Assembly (NCBI GenBank): GCA_025618425.1
Contig: CM046838.1
Coordinates: forward strand, 45,525,302-45,589,301
DNA: 64,000 nucleotides
Direction of reading: 5' to 3'
Origin: Heliocidaris tuberculata
Lineage: Eukaryota; Echinodermata; Echinoidea; Camarodonta; Echinometridae
Shown: positions 35,101 through 45,200 of the stretch, one piece after another
Layout: each line of letters begins with the position of its first letter
Numbering within the stretch: the first letter of the stretch is position 1
Made by a program: the position numbers and the translations under genes
The notes under the pieces: model-generated
The model's database searches: none
What the model was told of the DNA's origin: nothing
Seen by the model: only the letters and a program-made list of their open reading frames with translations

Positions 35101-38100
35101 ATGATATTATAAATATATTTGCCATAACAATAACATTAAGGAACGGAAGAAAATTCTTAGCAATATAATATACGGTATAAAAATAAGGGATTCAAAAGAA
35201 AATACTCAGATTGGAAGGTAATACATGGCAGGGATCTATATACTAGGTGTTACAAAAAACATTTCCCACTTTTGATCCTTAATAGTTCGAAAACTATATA
35301 TCAGATAACACTGTCATTGATATGAGTAATAGCTGAATAGTGTACAATTTAGTTGGAGGTGTTTTGAATATGAAAGCATAAATAAGTTTCATTTACTCCA
35401 TGATTAATTTTAAAGTTAGGTTCCAGATTTTGGTCAAATTTTAACCCTCTGTACAAAACTTGAACTTTACACAGGAAACAATGATGTGTATGTGAGTGTG
35501 TGCTTACAATGACCCTGAACAATGGACATGAATACCACCTTTTCAGAGCTCTGCTGACCAGGCTTCTGGTCTCTTGCTCCAAGGCACATGAATTCTTTAT
35601 TAATAATTCATGATGGATTGCCCTGGGCACTGCTAGTCTGAATTCATGGTAAAGGGTAAAATGCATGCGCATGAAAAAAGTAAGCACATGTTTCCATGTG
35701 CTTGCATACACTACATTTCATCGTCATCACCATCAATATCATCGTCGTCGTCGTTATCTTCATTATTATCATCATCATCATCACTGTCACTATCATGATC
35801 ATCATCATTATTAGCAGCAGCAGCATTATCATCACCATCATAACCATCATCATCCTCATCATCATTGTTATCATTATCATCACAATCGTTATCATCATCA
35901 TAATCATCACTATCATTGTCATCATCATTATCATCACTATCATTGTCATCATCATTATCATCATCACTATCATCTTTGTCATCATCATTATCATCATCAT
36001 CATCATCAAGGACAACATCAATATTCCTATCCTTTGAATGACTTACATCACTTCGCATTACTTTGATTGCTTCAAAATCCATTAAAATGACATCTCAGTG
36101 AAATGACTTTACAAAGTTAATGCCAGAGGATGAATAAAGACTAGCTGTGATAGTGGAATTCCTCATTAATAAATAATAAAGCATTCAAACCCTGGCCATT
36201 GTCCAGGACCATTGTCTGGGTGTTAACCACACACTCCCATACACACAAATTGACTCCTGTGCAAAGTTAAAGTTTTGTACAGAGGGTTGAAAATAGAGCA
36301 AAATCTGAACCCTAACTTAAAAATTAATCTTGAATTTAATGAAACTGATTTATGCTTTCATTTTTAAATTACCTCCAACAAAATTGTACACTATTCAGCT
36401 ATTGCTCATATCAATGTCAGTGTTATCTGATATATAGTTTTTGAACTGTTAAGGATCAAAAGTGGGAAATGTTTTTTGTAACACCTAGTAGTTGCTACAA
36501 GATTGACATCAAGGATTGGACCTCACTGATTAAATTCCTGTAGTTATGAATCAAATTACTTTTGAAAAACACGTCAGCCTACAGTAGGAATAACAAGTTA
36601 AAACCAGGACATCAAGGATTGGACCTCACTGATTAAATTCCTGTAGTTATGAATCAAATTACTTTTGAAAAACACGTCAGCCTACAGTAGGAATAACAAG
36701 TTAAAACCAGGATATATAACCTAGAAAAAATATAAATTCATAATCATAACTGTTGCTAGGTATGTTTTATGTCTAAATGAATTTAGTAAGTCTCTTAACT
36801 TCTGATTGCAAAGCTATTTTACGATATGGGTCCTTCATATCTGATCAATTAGCATGAAAAACGACGTGCTACCATAATAAACTTGAAAATCACATGTTAC
36901 GTCTTATAGGCTATAATAATTACAAGGGTGCTTTTTGTGTTAAAACAAATAATTGGGCGATCTTCGTAAATGATTTCTATAAAGATTTCTTTGGTGAACT
37001 AAAATCCGACGAGGGAACTGTAATATGACACGGTAGGCCAGCCATAGTCAACGGCATATTCTCTGGTTTTCAGACCCATATCAGTGTAAACATAGATTAT
37101 ATCAACGATTTTTAAAATGAATACTTTGAAATATACTTGTTTAAACTTATAATATGAATATTTTTGTAATTTCCATATCATACTCAAGCCCAAAAACATT
37201 ATGTAAAACATTCAAAGCATATTATTATTACAATGAAAATATATGGGTTTATTTTTATAAACTATCAAATCACGACATCCGGGGGGTACCTATCCAACGT
37301 AAAACTGGCTCACCGATCATGAAATAAATCACTCATATTTTTCATTTTACAAGCGAATCCATCATGTAATTTACATAATTTAAAAATGATTTGGCTTCTA
37401 TTATACCCTTCTACATTTTCTATTTTCTTTTATTCCCTAATTCATTCAAATATTTGCAGTTGAGTTAAATTTAGCTTTTAAAAATATAGTGTAATTGCAA
37501 CCAAGGCTACGTGTCGGCTCCTATTCTCGCCGATAGTATCGATATCACGAGATGTCTAGATAGTTAGCTCTTCGTGAAACAGTTTAGGAAGATCATGGAC
37601 ATCTCCGTAGTTGGCGGATAAAGTTATGACTGTCTTGTCGTTGGTTTCGAGAAACAGGCCCCAGGTCTATTAGAGTGAAAAGGTTAGTGTCTTGTACTGT
37701 ACCTTTCCATAGGGCGTGTCCACAAACTTTTCTTGTCTAGAATGAAGAATATCAGGATCATCCAGCCCTGAGCCTCCAATGATACCAATCTGAGGGCAAA
37801 GTAATAATAATAACAAATTAATAATACTCAGTTCTCGTATAGCGTATATCACATATTTATCAATGTCTCTACACGCTTTCCAAGAGGTTCGGATTATTAC
37901 CCTGGCTCAGCCTAGCTGCCCTAATGAAGGCGCAGAAACTTCCATGAAAAAATTCTTACAGGTACCCATTTACTTCAGAGAGATCGAGAGTGGTGGCTTG
38001 CCAAAGGACGTTAGTGCCGGGCTGGGATTAGAACCCTGTACCTTGTGATCTACATACAGTCCCTTGACTTATCCACTAGACCACAACACCTCTACAAATC

Positions 38101-40919
38101 ATAGTATTAAAGAATATTATGAAGCATATCTGCAGTGTTGATATTCGATGAACCATACAGTTGTATCTAGATTACAATCAATGATGATATTTACACATAA
38201 TTTTTTTCTCTCTCTCTTACTGCCAAATCCAAGACTTTGACTGATAGTATTGCCTTTAAAACTGAGAAGTAAGATTTTCTCCATTCAAACTTCCTATTCC
38301 TTAATTGCATTACTTCCTTGTACAATATATAGTCTGGAAATGCATACATAACTCTATTGTCAATCACTGATCCTACAGGTAGTACATTATATAGTCTGGA
38401 AAGGCATATATAACTCAATTGTCAATCACTTATCCTACAGGTAGTACTTTGTACAATCAAAGCCATAAAGGGGAAGTCCTACATGTATACTTGCCAACAT
38501 TTGGAATTCAGAAAACTGAGTTCACGCACATATTGATATTGGCAGGGGGTCCAGGGAGTGTCACTGCCGCCGGCGGTGGGGGTAGAGCTCCCTGGAGTAA
38601 GGGGTCCAGCGGCCTGCCTCAGGGCCCCTGGCTGACACTGTTCCGCTCATGGTTGCTTTTATCTTGACAGATTTTCACCCGAAATCAAACCAAATCACAA
38701 ATCATGTACGACTACTGTACTGGATTCAATTAATTGGTATTAGACCCTAATACTATTTTCCCCAAAATCTGTACGTTCAGTTTTTTATGGCTCTAAAAAC
38801 TTCAAAAACTGAATGGTTCAGTTAAAAACTGTATGGTTGGCATGTATGAAGTCCACCTGGCATCAAGAGGGGTTTAATTAAAAGCAGAAAAATGTGAGAA
38901 ATTTCCTCAGTAAAAGTTTGAGGAAAACCCGATATTAAAGGAAAAGAAAGAATAATGTATTTTTTTAAATAATGTTTTACTAATTTCAGTCAAGATATGT
39001 ACAGGTTAATCAGAACAACAATAAAAAGAACAAAAAAAAAAAGAAAAGAAAAAAGATATATGCATGACTCAACAATATATGGCATCACAACAACTTGGCA
39101 ACTTGTTGATTTCTGCCGTGTCTTGTGAGCAACTCTCCATTTGTTTGCCACTAAAAATAAATCTTAAATTTCAACAATCCTCTTCAGAAAATATTTCATC
39201 ATCCTGTGCTGTAGAATGCTATTGAACACATGTTTTACAATTTACATGCCCTCTCCGTAAAATATGTCTCTTCTTCATCAAAAACCAACCCTGATTTTTC
39301 CCCTCAAATGCAATCCATCCTAAAGTCATCTTCAGTAAACTTCCATCAAAACCACTAACATTAACTTCTAGCCTAGCCACGGCCGGCACTCCAACTAAAC
39401 ATGTACCTAGCAGATCGTCAACCTTGTCATAAGAGAAATACTGAGAGAGTGAGAAAACATTAAGGAGACCATTTGGCCTTTTGGCAAAAGTTTTTGGTGT
39501 GAATAGACCCACAACAAAAGCGAAAGACAACAAAAGAAAAAAAAGGGAAAAAAGGAAAAAAAGAGGAAAAATTCTAAAAGTTCCTAGTACAAAACAAATG
39601 GAAGGCTGCTTAATTGCAAAGGAAATCACAGAAATTAGAATTGTCCATTTGTGTTTGCTGGATTACAGATATGGATATTCACAACTTTCTCATCCTTTTA
39701 TCCATTTGTCCTCAACTTTCACTGGTCTGTTTTTCAATTTTATTATGCTTTTACACTCATAGGCCCTTGCCTATGTGGGACTGTGTCAAACATTCACTGT
39801 TGCAGTAGTCAAAAACAGACAACAAAATTGCTCTAAGCATGATTTAATTTTCTTAAATTTGCTAGATTACTTGATTCAGGGACTCTTCAACTCTTACTAT
39901 GCTACAAATTTGAGGTTTCAGAGTTGAAAGTGAAATTTTAAATTTATTATTTTCCTCTCATGTATGATTTAGAATGGACTAAAGCTTGCTAACACAAAAA
40001 AAAATATTGAAGTCTGTTCACCCGTAAAAGCCAATGTGGAGTACAAGCATGATAAGTGGTGATGTAAGTTAGTTTTCTGAAGGTTACTTAAGGTTGAGTT
40101 CTGGACGCAAGTAGGCACGGCTGGGGGTAGCCCAACCAGACAAGGACACATAGACTTTCATTGCGACACCCCTCAATGTCGCTAAAAACAATGTACAAAA
40201 GTAATTTAAAATGTATGTTAAACTTCCAATTTTACGTTATACTCACATGAAATCGATTGCTTGGATGGATTTGTTGGTTATCTAAATTTAACTTAATGAA
40301 TGCAATCAATCAATAGTTTATTTACATACAAGTTTAATTTTCAGATGAAAAATATATGTAATTTCAGCGAAAAGCATGTAGTCGCACTTTTGCAGTCGCG
40401 GTTCGCAACGCTAGAGAATGGGCAGCTTGTACAGCGCCCGGGTACAGCGCTGTGTATAGTTAGGTTGGGGGGGGGGGAGCTGCTCTGTATTTGAATTTAG
40501 TTATTACTATTAGTAATAGTCACTAAAAAGTAATACTATTAGTACTCAAATATCAAAAAGACAAGGCATTTCTTCTCATTACTAGTAGTATTCTCCTTCT
40601 TCTTCTCCCTCTCTGCCTCTCCTCCATTAACTCCAGCCCAGGCCCAGGTACAGGCCAGGGCGCCTGGGAGCGATGGAGTTAATAGTACTCCTCCATAATA
40701 TTATTACTAATACTGTTATATTAGCCATAGTAGACTATTCCATTTCCAGTTTACAATTATTGTTCCAGTTTACAATTATTGTCCCACTAATTCATTTCAG
40801 TGTTTGTGCTGTGTGAGTGGCTTTCAACAAATAAATTTTGTGATCAAAATCACATGACACGACTTGTCCATAGCCATCAACATATTTATCTAAATTATTC
40901 TTACCTTCACAGCACTCAT
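28371..40919 (-). CDS. MTAP: S-methyl-5'-thioadenosine phosphorylase, 7 exons
   Basis: MTAP splits methylthioadenosine with phosphate into adenine and 5-methylthioribose-1-phosphate, the first step of methionine salvage after polyamine synthesis, in the cytosol. Minus-strand exons: 40905-40919 (ATG, MSAVK), 37703-37789 ([12 protein letters not shown], the nucleotide/phosphate-site start), 34876-34934 (GVDCVLLAR), 33878-34148 ([32 protein letters not shown]), 33192-33431 ([10 protein letters not shown] signature, NMTTVPE, TDYDSW), 31313-31435 (VSVE...VIPKIA) and 28371-28397 (last eight codons and TGA). All introns are GT-AG, all phases fit, and the sum is 273 residues against about 283 in human MTAP. 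The tiny first and last exons are the least certain. It is divergent from PIF1 with ~1.3 kb between starts. Introns hold many MITEs. Confidence 0.93.
28515..29099. mobile_element. Foldback MITE with long arms, TTAA-flanked
   Basis: AGGGCAATCCAACCTTGGTA at the left is matched in inverse by the right end TTAAGGTTGGATTTCCCT; the arms stay similar for more than 100 bp (GTGAAAGTTTGAA, AAATCGGACAAG, AAGAAAGTTAT). Both ends abut TTAA, the target of piggyBac and Kolobok elements. There is no transposase. A partial relative is at 29336-29560. This element lies in MTAP intron 6. Confidence 0.75.
29101..29290. repeat. Interspersed repeat with CCTAAA/CCCTAA words
   Basis: Contains (CCTAAA)3 and AACCCTAACCCTG, followed by GTTGGATCACC. 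A diverged relative at about 34735-34862 has CAACCCTAACCCTATG and GTTGGATCACCTGAC. The telomere-like words are therefore part of a dispersed repeat and not a telomere remnant. Confidence 0.5.
29336..29560. mobile_element. Partial copy of the 28515-29099 element
   Basis: AGGGAAATCCAGCCTTAACA, GGTGAAAGTTTGAACAAACT, GGACAAGCAATAA, AATTTCCAATTGGCGGTAAT and GTTGGACAACTCTCCCATTT match one arm and the centre of the neighbouring foldback MITE. The second arm is absent. Confidence 0.65.
29740..30305 (+). repeat. Spaced GTCACACACGTGAC motif array
   Basis: GTCACACACGTGAC occurs at about 29748, 29918, 30108 and 30290, at intervals of roughly 170-190 bp. Pairs of units also share downstream words (TTCACCTCTAAAAGAAAA / TTCACCTCTGAAAGAAAA). 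The core CACGTG is an E-box palindrome. Sequence between motifs is largely diverged. The array is in MTAP intron 6. Confidence 0.6.
31666..32320. mobile_element. MITE with a second MITE nested in it
   Basis: The outer ends GGGCAATTTTCGCGTAATGT and ACATTGCACAAAATCGCCC are inverted, and both arms contain CATATGT and TTTCATCCAT words. A relative without insertion lies at 57544-57733 in PIF1 intron 11. The centre is occupied by the TTA-flanked element 31860-32257. Confidence 0.6.
31860..32257. mobile_element. PIF/Harbinger-like MITE, TTA duplication
   Basis: The left end GGCCAAAAAAAATATATTGT and the right end inverse GGCCCAAAAAAAAAATTGTT continue into TTGGTTNTCCTCGA and a GGTCGGTCGGTCGG segment in both arms. 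TTA flanks each side (31857-31859, 32258-32260). A TWA 3-bp duplication with GGCC ends is typical of PIF/Harbinger elements. No transposase. Confidence 0.75.
32424..32632. mobile_element. Small TA-flanked MITE with CGCGAAAGTTTCATGC repeats
   Basis: CTGTAAAACCACAAACTTTG at the left and AACGTTTCTGGTTTAATACAG at the right are imperfect inverted ends flanked by TA. Inside, variants of TCGCGAAAGTTTCATGCNGTGAA recur three times. It is in MTAP intron 5. Confidence 0.6.
34615..34712 (-). repeat. Dispersed repeat (copy 1 of 3)
   Basis: On the minus strand it reads TGTGAGCTTTCTCATTCTTT ... AAAGGATTGCTCTTCAAATG. Relatives lie at about 56026-56150 (+) and 61126-61220 (+). The shared ends enclose variable centres. 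Confidence 0.55.
35246..36485. mobile_element. 1.24 kb foldback element with (ATC)n core, TA-flanked
   Basis: GGTGTTACAAAAAACATTTC at the left is the inverse of GAAATGTTTTTTGTAACACC at the right. The arms match for ~250 bp (CACTTTTGATCCTTAA, ATATATCAGATAACACTG, ATAGCTGAATAGTGTACAAT). TA flanks both ends. The core is a (ATC)n/(GAT)n microsatellite at 35715-36009. Tc1/mariner-type MITEs with long arms look like this. It sits in MTAP intron 2. Confidence 0.8.
35715..36009 (+). repeat. (ATC)n microsatellite
   Basis: About 295 bases of ATC/ATT repeats. Long open frames on both strands (Ile-rich, Met-rich, Asp-rich) come from the repeat and are not genes. Confidence 0.95.
36505..36711 (+). repeat. 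Perfect 103-bp tandem duplication
   Basis: The segment starting GACATCAAGGATTGGACCTC at 36505 is repeated without visible change from 36608. Identity implies a very recent event or an assembly artefact. MTAP intron 2. Confidence 0.9.
38322..38452 (+). repeat. ~63-bp tandem duplication
   Basis: TATATAGTCTGGAAATGCAT...GATCCTACAGGTAGTAC is followed by a second copy with a few substitutions (38385-38450). MTAP intron 1. Confidence 0.8.
39750..40060. repeat. Interspersed repeat, inverse copy of 16380-16790
   Basis: TAGGCCCTTGCCTATGTGGG, CAAACATTCACTGTTGCAGT and TTGATTCAGGGACT are the inverse of segments at 16562-16770. It lies in MTAP intron 1. Confidence 0.65.
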
Positions 40920-41060
40920 TTTAATGTAAAAAGGCCTCTAAACTTTAGATGCAGTGTCCCTTAACTAAGCTTTAGAGCTTCGGTCATTCCCCGGCGCGGC
41001 CCCTTAATGCCCCTTGCTTGAACTAGGCCTACGTGCTACACGTGTTTAGGCGAGTCGCGT

Positions 41061-41070
41061 ATGACGTCAT
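41061..41070. promoter_or_regulatory. CRE palindrome ATGACGTCAT
   Basis: A full consensus CREB/ATF palindrome, 142-151 bases upstream of the MTAP ATG, followed by two CCAAT boxes in MTAP orientation. Occurrence by chance is possible, but the combination is typical of housekeeping promoters. Confidence 0.6.
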
Positions 41071-41338
41071 CAGCCGGCGCTCACGGAGAGCGAATTTGAT
41101 TGGTCAATAGCTTGAAGAGATCAAGAAAGGAATGAGTCCCATTGGCCAACGTTTTAAATGTCCTATGTTTACGTGCCTAAATTATAGCAGCTGAGACTTT
41201 CGACTATACACTGTCTGAGCTGAGAGCTAGCCTAGACAACTTACGAATTTTTCGATTTCGAGGGTAAGAATGAGGTCTAAGATGAATTTAAGCAGTATTG
41301 TGATATGAACATATTGTGTGAAAACTAACACTTTTATG

Positions 41339-41498
41339 GAGATCTCGGCATTATCGTGAAATCTGTCACCGGTCCATTCACTGCCGTTTATTTCGTCAGT
41401 GCTGGTGATCATTCCACTCCCATAGACTTTGTACACAATGCGAACGCACAAGCGGGAAGAGAGGTGACAGATTTCACGATTAGGCCGAGATCTCTAGA
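41339..41498. mobile_element. 160-bp palindromic MITE in the shared promoter
   Basis: GAGATCTCGGCATTATCGTG...TCTGTCACC is matched in inverse by GGTGACAGA...GGCCGAGATCTC. The arms are ~32 bp and nearly identical. No clear target duplication was found. Confidence 0.65.
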
Positions 41499-42234
41499 AG
41501 TTTTTCTTTCTCTTACTTTTTTTGTTTGTTTTCGCGATCGCTCGCCGTGCACGCTCAGCTAGGCCGTCAGCTCTACCTAGTCGTCCCCATCTCGCCTACG
41601 CACCTGCCCACTCGGCTCTGCTGGCGCTGGCTGAGCTGAGAGTGAGAGTGAGACAACTGATCTTGTTTAGACTTTGTCTTTGTATCTGTGTTAGTGTTAC
41701 GAGAATCTCATCTACATATTTGGCCATTAATCCAGGGTATGGTAATTAGCGCCAGGCCGGAGCTTCATCATGTTGTGACAGACATGTCATGAGTGCACGC
41801 TACTGTTGTAACGATGGGCATGATGGGGTGCAGCGTTAGAGCGTTAGAGCGAAAAGAGACCACTGATGCCCCCAGAGTGGACCCAAAAAGAGTCTTAATT
41901 GAGTTTAAAGTTGCCATAACCTTATTTCCCAAAAGTGCAATGAGTTTGGATGAGTTAATGGATTTATTGTTCCGAATCTTATTATTCCCAAATTACTTAA
42001 AATGTAGAATTGCTAGTATAGTCTCTATATGACAGAGCTAAAAAGCCTTAAATAAAAAAAATATTGTTTTTGAATATAATCAGCATACGATAAAACATAT
42101 TAGGATTGAAAACGCAAAAATGATTTTATTGATCCGTTATTCTCAGGTTTTGGGCCCCCTTAATACTTTTCCAGTTTCCATCTAGCTCTCTCCCTCTCTT
42201 TCTCTTTCTCACATAGGTTTTGTGACGGTGCAAT

Positions 42235-45200
42235 ATGGAATCTCCTGAGTTAGCCTGCACAGTTGCCATTGAGAAGTTGGATGCGAGTGGTGAAGTCACC
42301 AAACGAACGCTGTGCAGGAACGGTATTCTCATCTTAGGCAGAAATGAGTTCAAGGATATTCTTTTGAAAGTCATTACAGGTATGTTGATTTTGGCTGGAA
42401 AAAATACCATAAAAACTCTCTTTTAAAATTTTTTTCTTCCAACTTTCTATTGACAATTCAGATTAGTTGTTTTTGAGTGTAGAATGTAAGATAATGAATC
42501 CAAATAACTCTGGATAAATGGAAATTCAGTTGAAAGAAAATTGTCTCCGAACAGTTTCATACTGTTTCCCAAAATACATAATTGTGATTTTTTTTTTTTT
42601 TCAAGTTTAAAATTAAAAAAAGATTAAGCTTTTAAAATCGAAAGAAATGTAGTGTGGTGTAGCAAATTAAAATTGAAAATAAATTAACATAGAGAATCAT
42701 CTTATGAAAATGACATTACTGTAATGTCACCAGTCTTGGCACACCATTATAATACAGCTTCATTGCTGCAACTGCCCTAGTCTCTGCAGAGCAAAATGAA
42801 CGGATGCGATTAGCTGGCAGATATTGTACCACAATAAATAAAGAACAACTGTGCGGCGTTTCGCTCGCTGCCGATCGCGCAAAGAATGACGGCAGGCAAA
42901 GTTCATTTCCAAAGAAAATTATCCACGGGGCTTTTTTATGTTCTGCTAATTTGTTGTAAAACGAGAACTTCCGCTTTAGCAGACTGAAACAAAATAAATA
43001 ATATGTACCATATTTTCTGTTTTCGAAGTAACAGAGGTTAAGTTCCATAGATGTTGGCCAGACAAATTTTTTGCATGAAAAAATACTTTGGAAATAAATT
43101 ATCTTTTTTGAAAGTTAGCTGTCTTGCCGAGAATGCTATGCTCCAGTCTTGATGCGCTATATTCTTACAACACACAAATCATGATGTAGGCAGCCCAACA
43201 AGCGCATTTTACAGTGCACATGCGCAAACCCACAAGGACAATGCGATAGCCAGATAGCTTCCTGCGTATAGTTTTGTAGCGCGCCGTGTACTAAGTGAAT
43301 ACTTTATACAACAGAGTGATTTATCTTCGATTAATCCTTCCTTCGAAAATAATATTGCGAAGGGTGCGGCACCACTGGTGCAATGTGCGGCGACACTGGG
43401 GCAGCAAAAGCCCCGCAGAAGCGCCGCAGTAGCGTTTGCGCCGTTGAAGCAAGATGCTTAATTCACAAGCATTTTCGGCATCGAATGGTGGGTGATTCTT
43501 CAACAAACATGGTAATTTCTGAAAATTATTAATCCAAAACTGTCAAACCCCTCCACCACAGGTGACATTACGGTACATGTAGAATGAATGAACAGTTTTG
43601 CAGTGAGAATGAAAATTACACCAATGTACCACTTCCGTCATTCACATTTACACTCTAAATTAATGCAAATTTGATTTTGAATATAATCATTGGATTATTT
43701 AGGATCAGTTTATCAAACTTGATAAGATGTAACTGGATAAATTTTGCTGAATTTGATAACTTTACAGGTAAGACTTCCTCAACCTTGGTGATGCAGGATG
43801 TGGTCGTCCACCGTCGTTTCGCCAGTGATGGCAAGGCCTGCATCAGACTCCCCAAGAAAAGCCTTCAGGTCATGATCTCCAACTGCCCTCCACACCAGCT
43901 CAAGTCCTTCCTCAAGAGCTTGGCTGTCAAGATGGAGTGCAGGAAATCAGATAAGGTTGGTCCAACTCCCTTGATCAAGGTGCTGCAGATAGATTTATCA
44001 TTAGGCCCAATTACTCAAACTAATAAGTTATAATTCGATTGAAAACACCAATGTTTGAATCTCAATTACTGCTTCAAATTGCCTCATTGGGCATATAATT
44101 GGCTAGGACAGAGTAATTATAGCTGCAAAAACTCAGAAACTTTTGCAAGTTAATATCTTGTCATAAATTTTGCTCATAGTCCCTGCTCATGCTGCTAATA
44201 AAGTAAATGAATAACAACTACAACACAGAATTTCACAATTTGTGAAATTGTCTTTCAGCAATAATGTTTACAAGTAACGAAATTGTCATGTTGTTGAAGT
44301 TCCTGGTTTTATGGTGATTACTAATATAATTATCATTAATTATTCGGTGTCACATGTGGGGGAAAATGAACTTAATCACTATAACCTATGGGTGGCTCCT
44401 CCTGCCTTGTGCGGCTTTCATATCTATGTACCCCAGTAAACGTTTTAACGAAAGTGTCAATAATTTGTTTGAGAATGTATTTATTCATTTTCATTCCAGT
44501 GAATTTTTCATCACCAAAACTTAAACTTATCTTTACATCTAAAGCGCTTATTTTCTTTCTTTTCTCAGGTCGTCAGTGATAGAGCACGTCTGCTCTCGGA
44601 GCTTCCCCAGCAGTTCACAGAGATCAGCCCCATGAACCAGGGTGACGTGGACACGCTCAACAACCAGAGGGCCAAGCTAGCTGAGGCTAAGGGCACCTCC
44701 ACCACCCCTGCAGCTAGAGCCAAGAAGAGAGGCAGGAAAGGGATGGAAAATCAAGCTGAACAGGTGAGCTCATCAAAGGATTTATCTGGAAATTGTCAGT
44801 TTGCAGAGCTCTAGTTAACTCCTTCCATGTTGTGGGCAGCAAATGCTGCCCTACAATTGAAGTGTTGAACAATATGTTTGGACCAAGAAAGTCGTCAGAC
44901 AAAGCAGAAAAAGTTACTTCTATCATCAACTTTATACCCAGGGAAGATATTTTATGCCCACTTTATCAATGAAACAAAGTATTTTAAATCAAAATATCAC
45001 TATTGAAAGTGCAAAAACATGATGTCCCGAAAGGGATAAAAACTTCCATAGATTTCAGTATTTTTGTTGTTTTGCCTTGTTTTAAGTTAGCTACAGCAAT
45101 GAACTTGTATTATTGTAGGTTCGTTTATTGACTTTTTTTCTCACAACACTCCTCTGCTTTTATGTTTCAAATCAGTTAAATGTTATATCATGTAATTACT

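Larger units (their letters stand above)
40920..42234. promoter_or_regulatory. Head-to-head MTAP/PIF1 promoter region
   Basis: This is the region between the divergent MTAP (minus) and PIF1 (plus) start codons. Near MTAP it has a GC-rich stretch (CCCCGGCGCGGCC, 40988-41000), the palindrome ATGACGTCAT (41061-41070, a full CRE/ATF site) and two ATTGG boxes (41099-41103, 41141-41145), which read CCAAT toward MTAP. A second GC-rich zone at 41530-41640 could serve PIF1. TTTCTCACATAG at 42205-42216 looks like the acceptor of a PIF1 5'UTR intron, so the PIF1 cap site is upstream of it. No TATA box was assigned. Confidence 0.6.

Noticed and set aside
35644..36082. Ile-, Met- and Asp-rich open frames of 113-125 codons
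   Set aside because: Translations of an ATC microsatellite in several frames and both strands.
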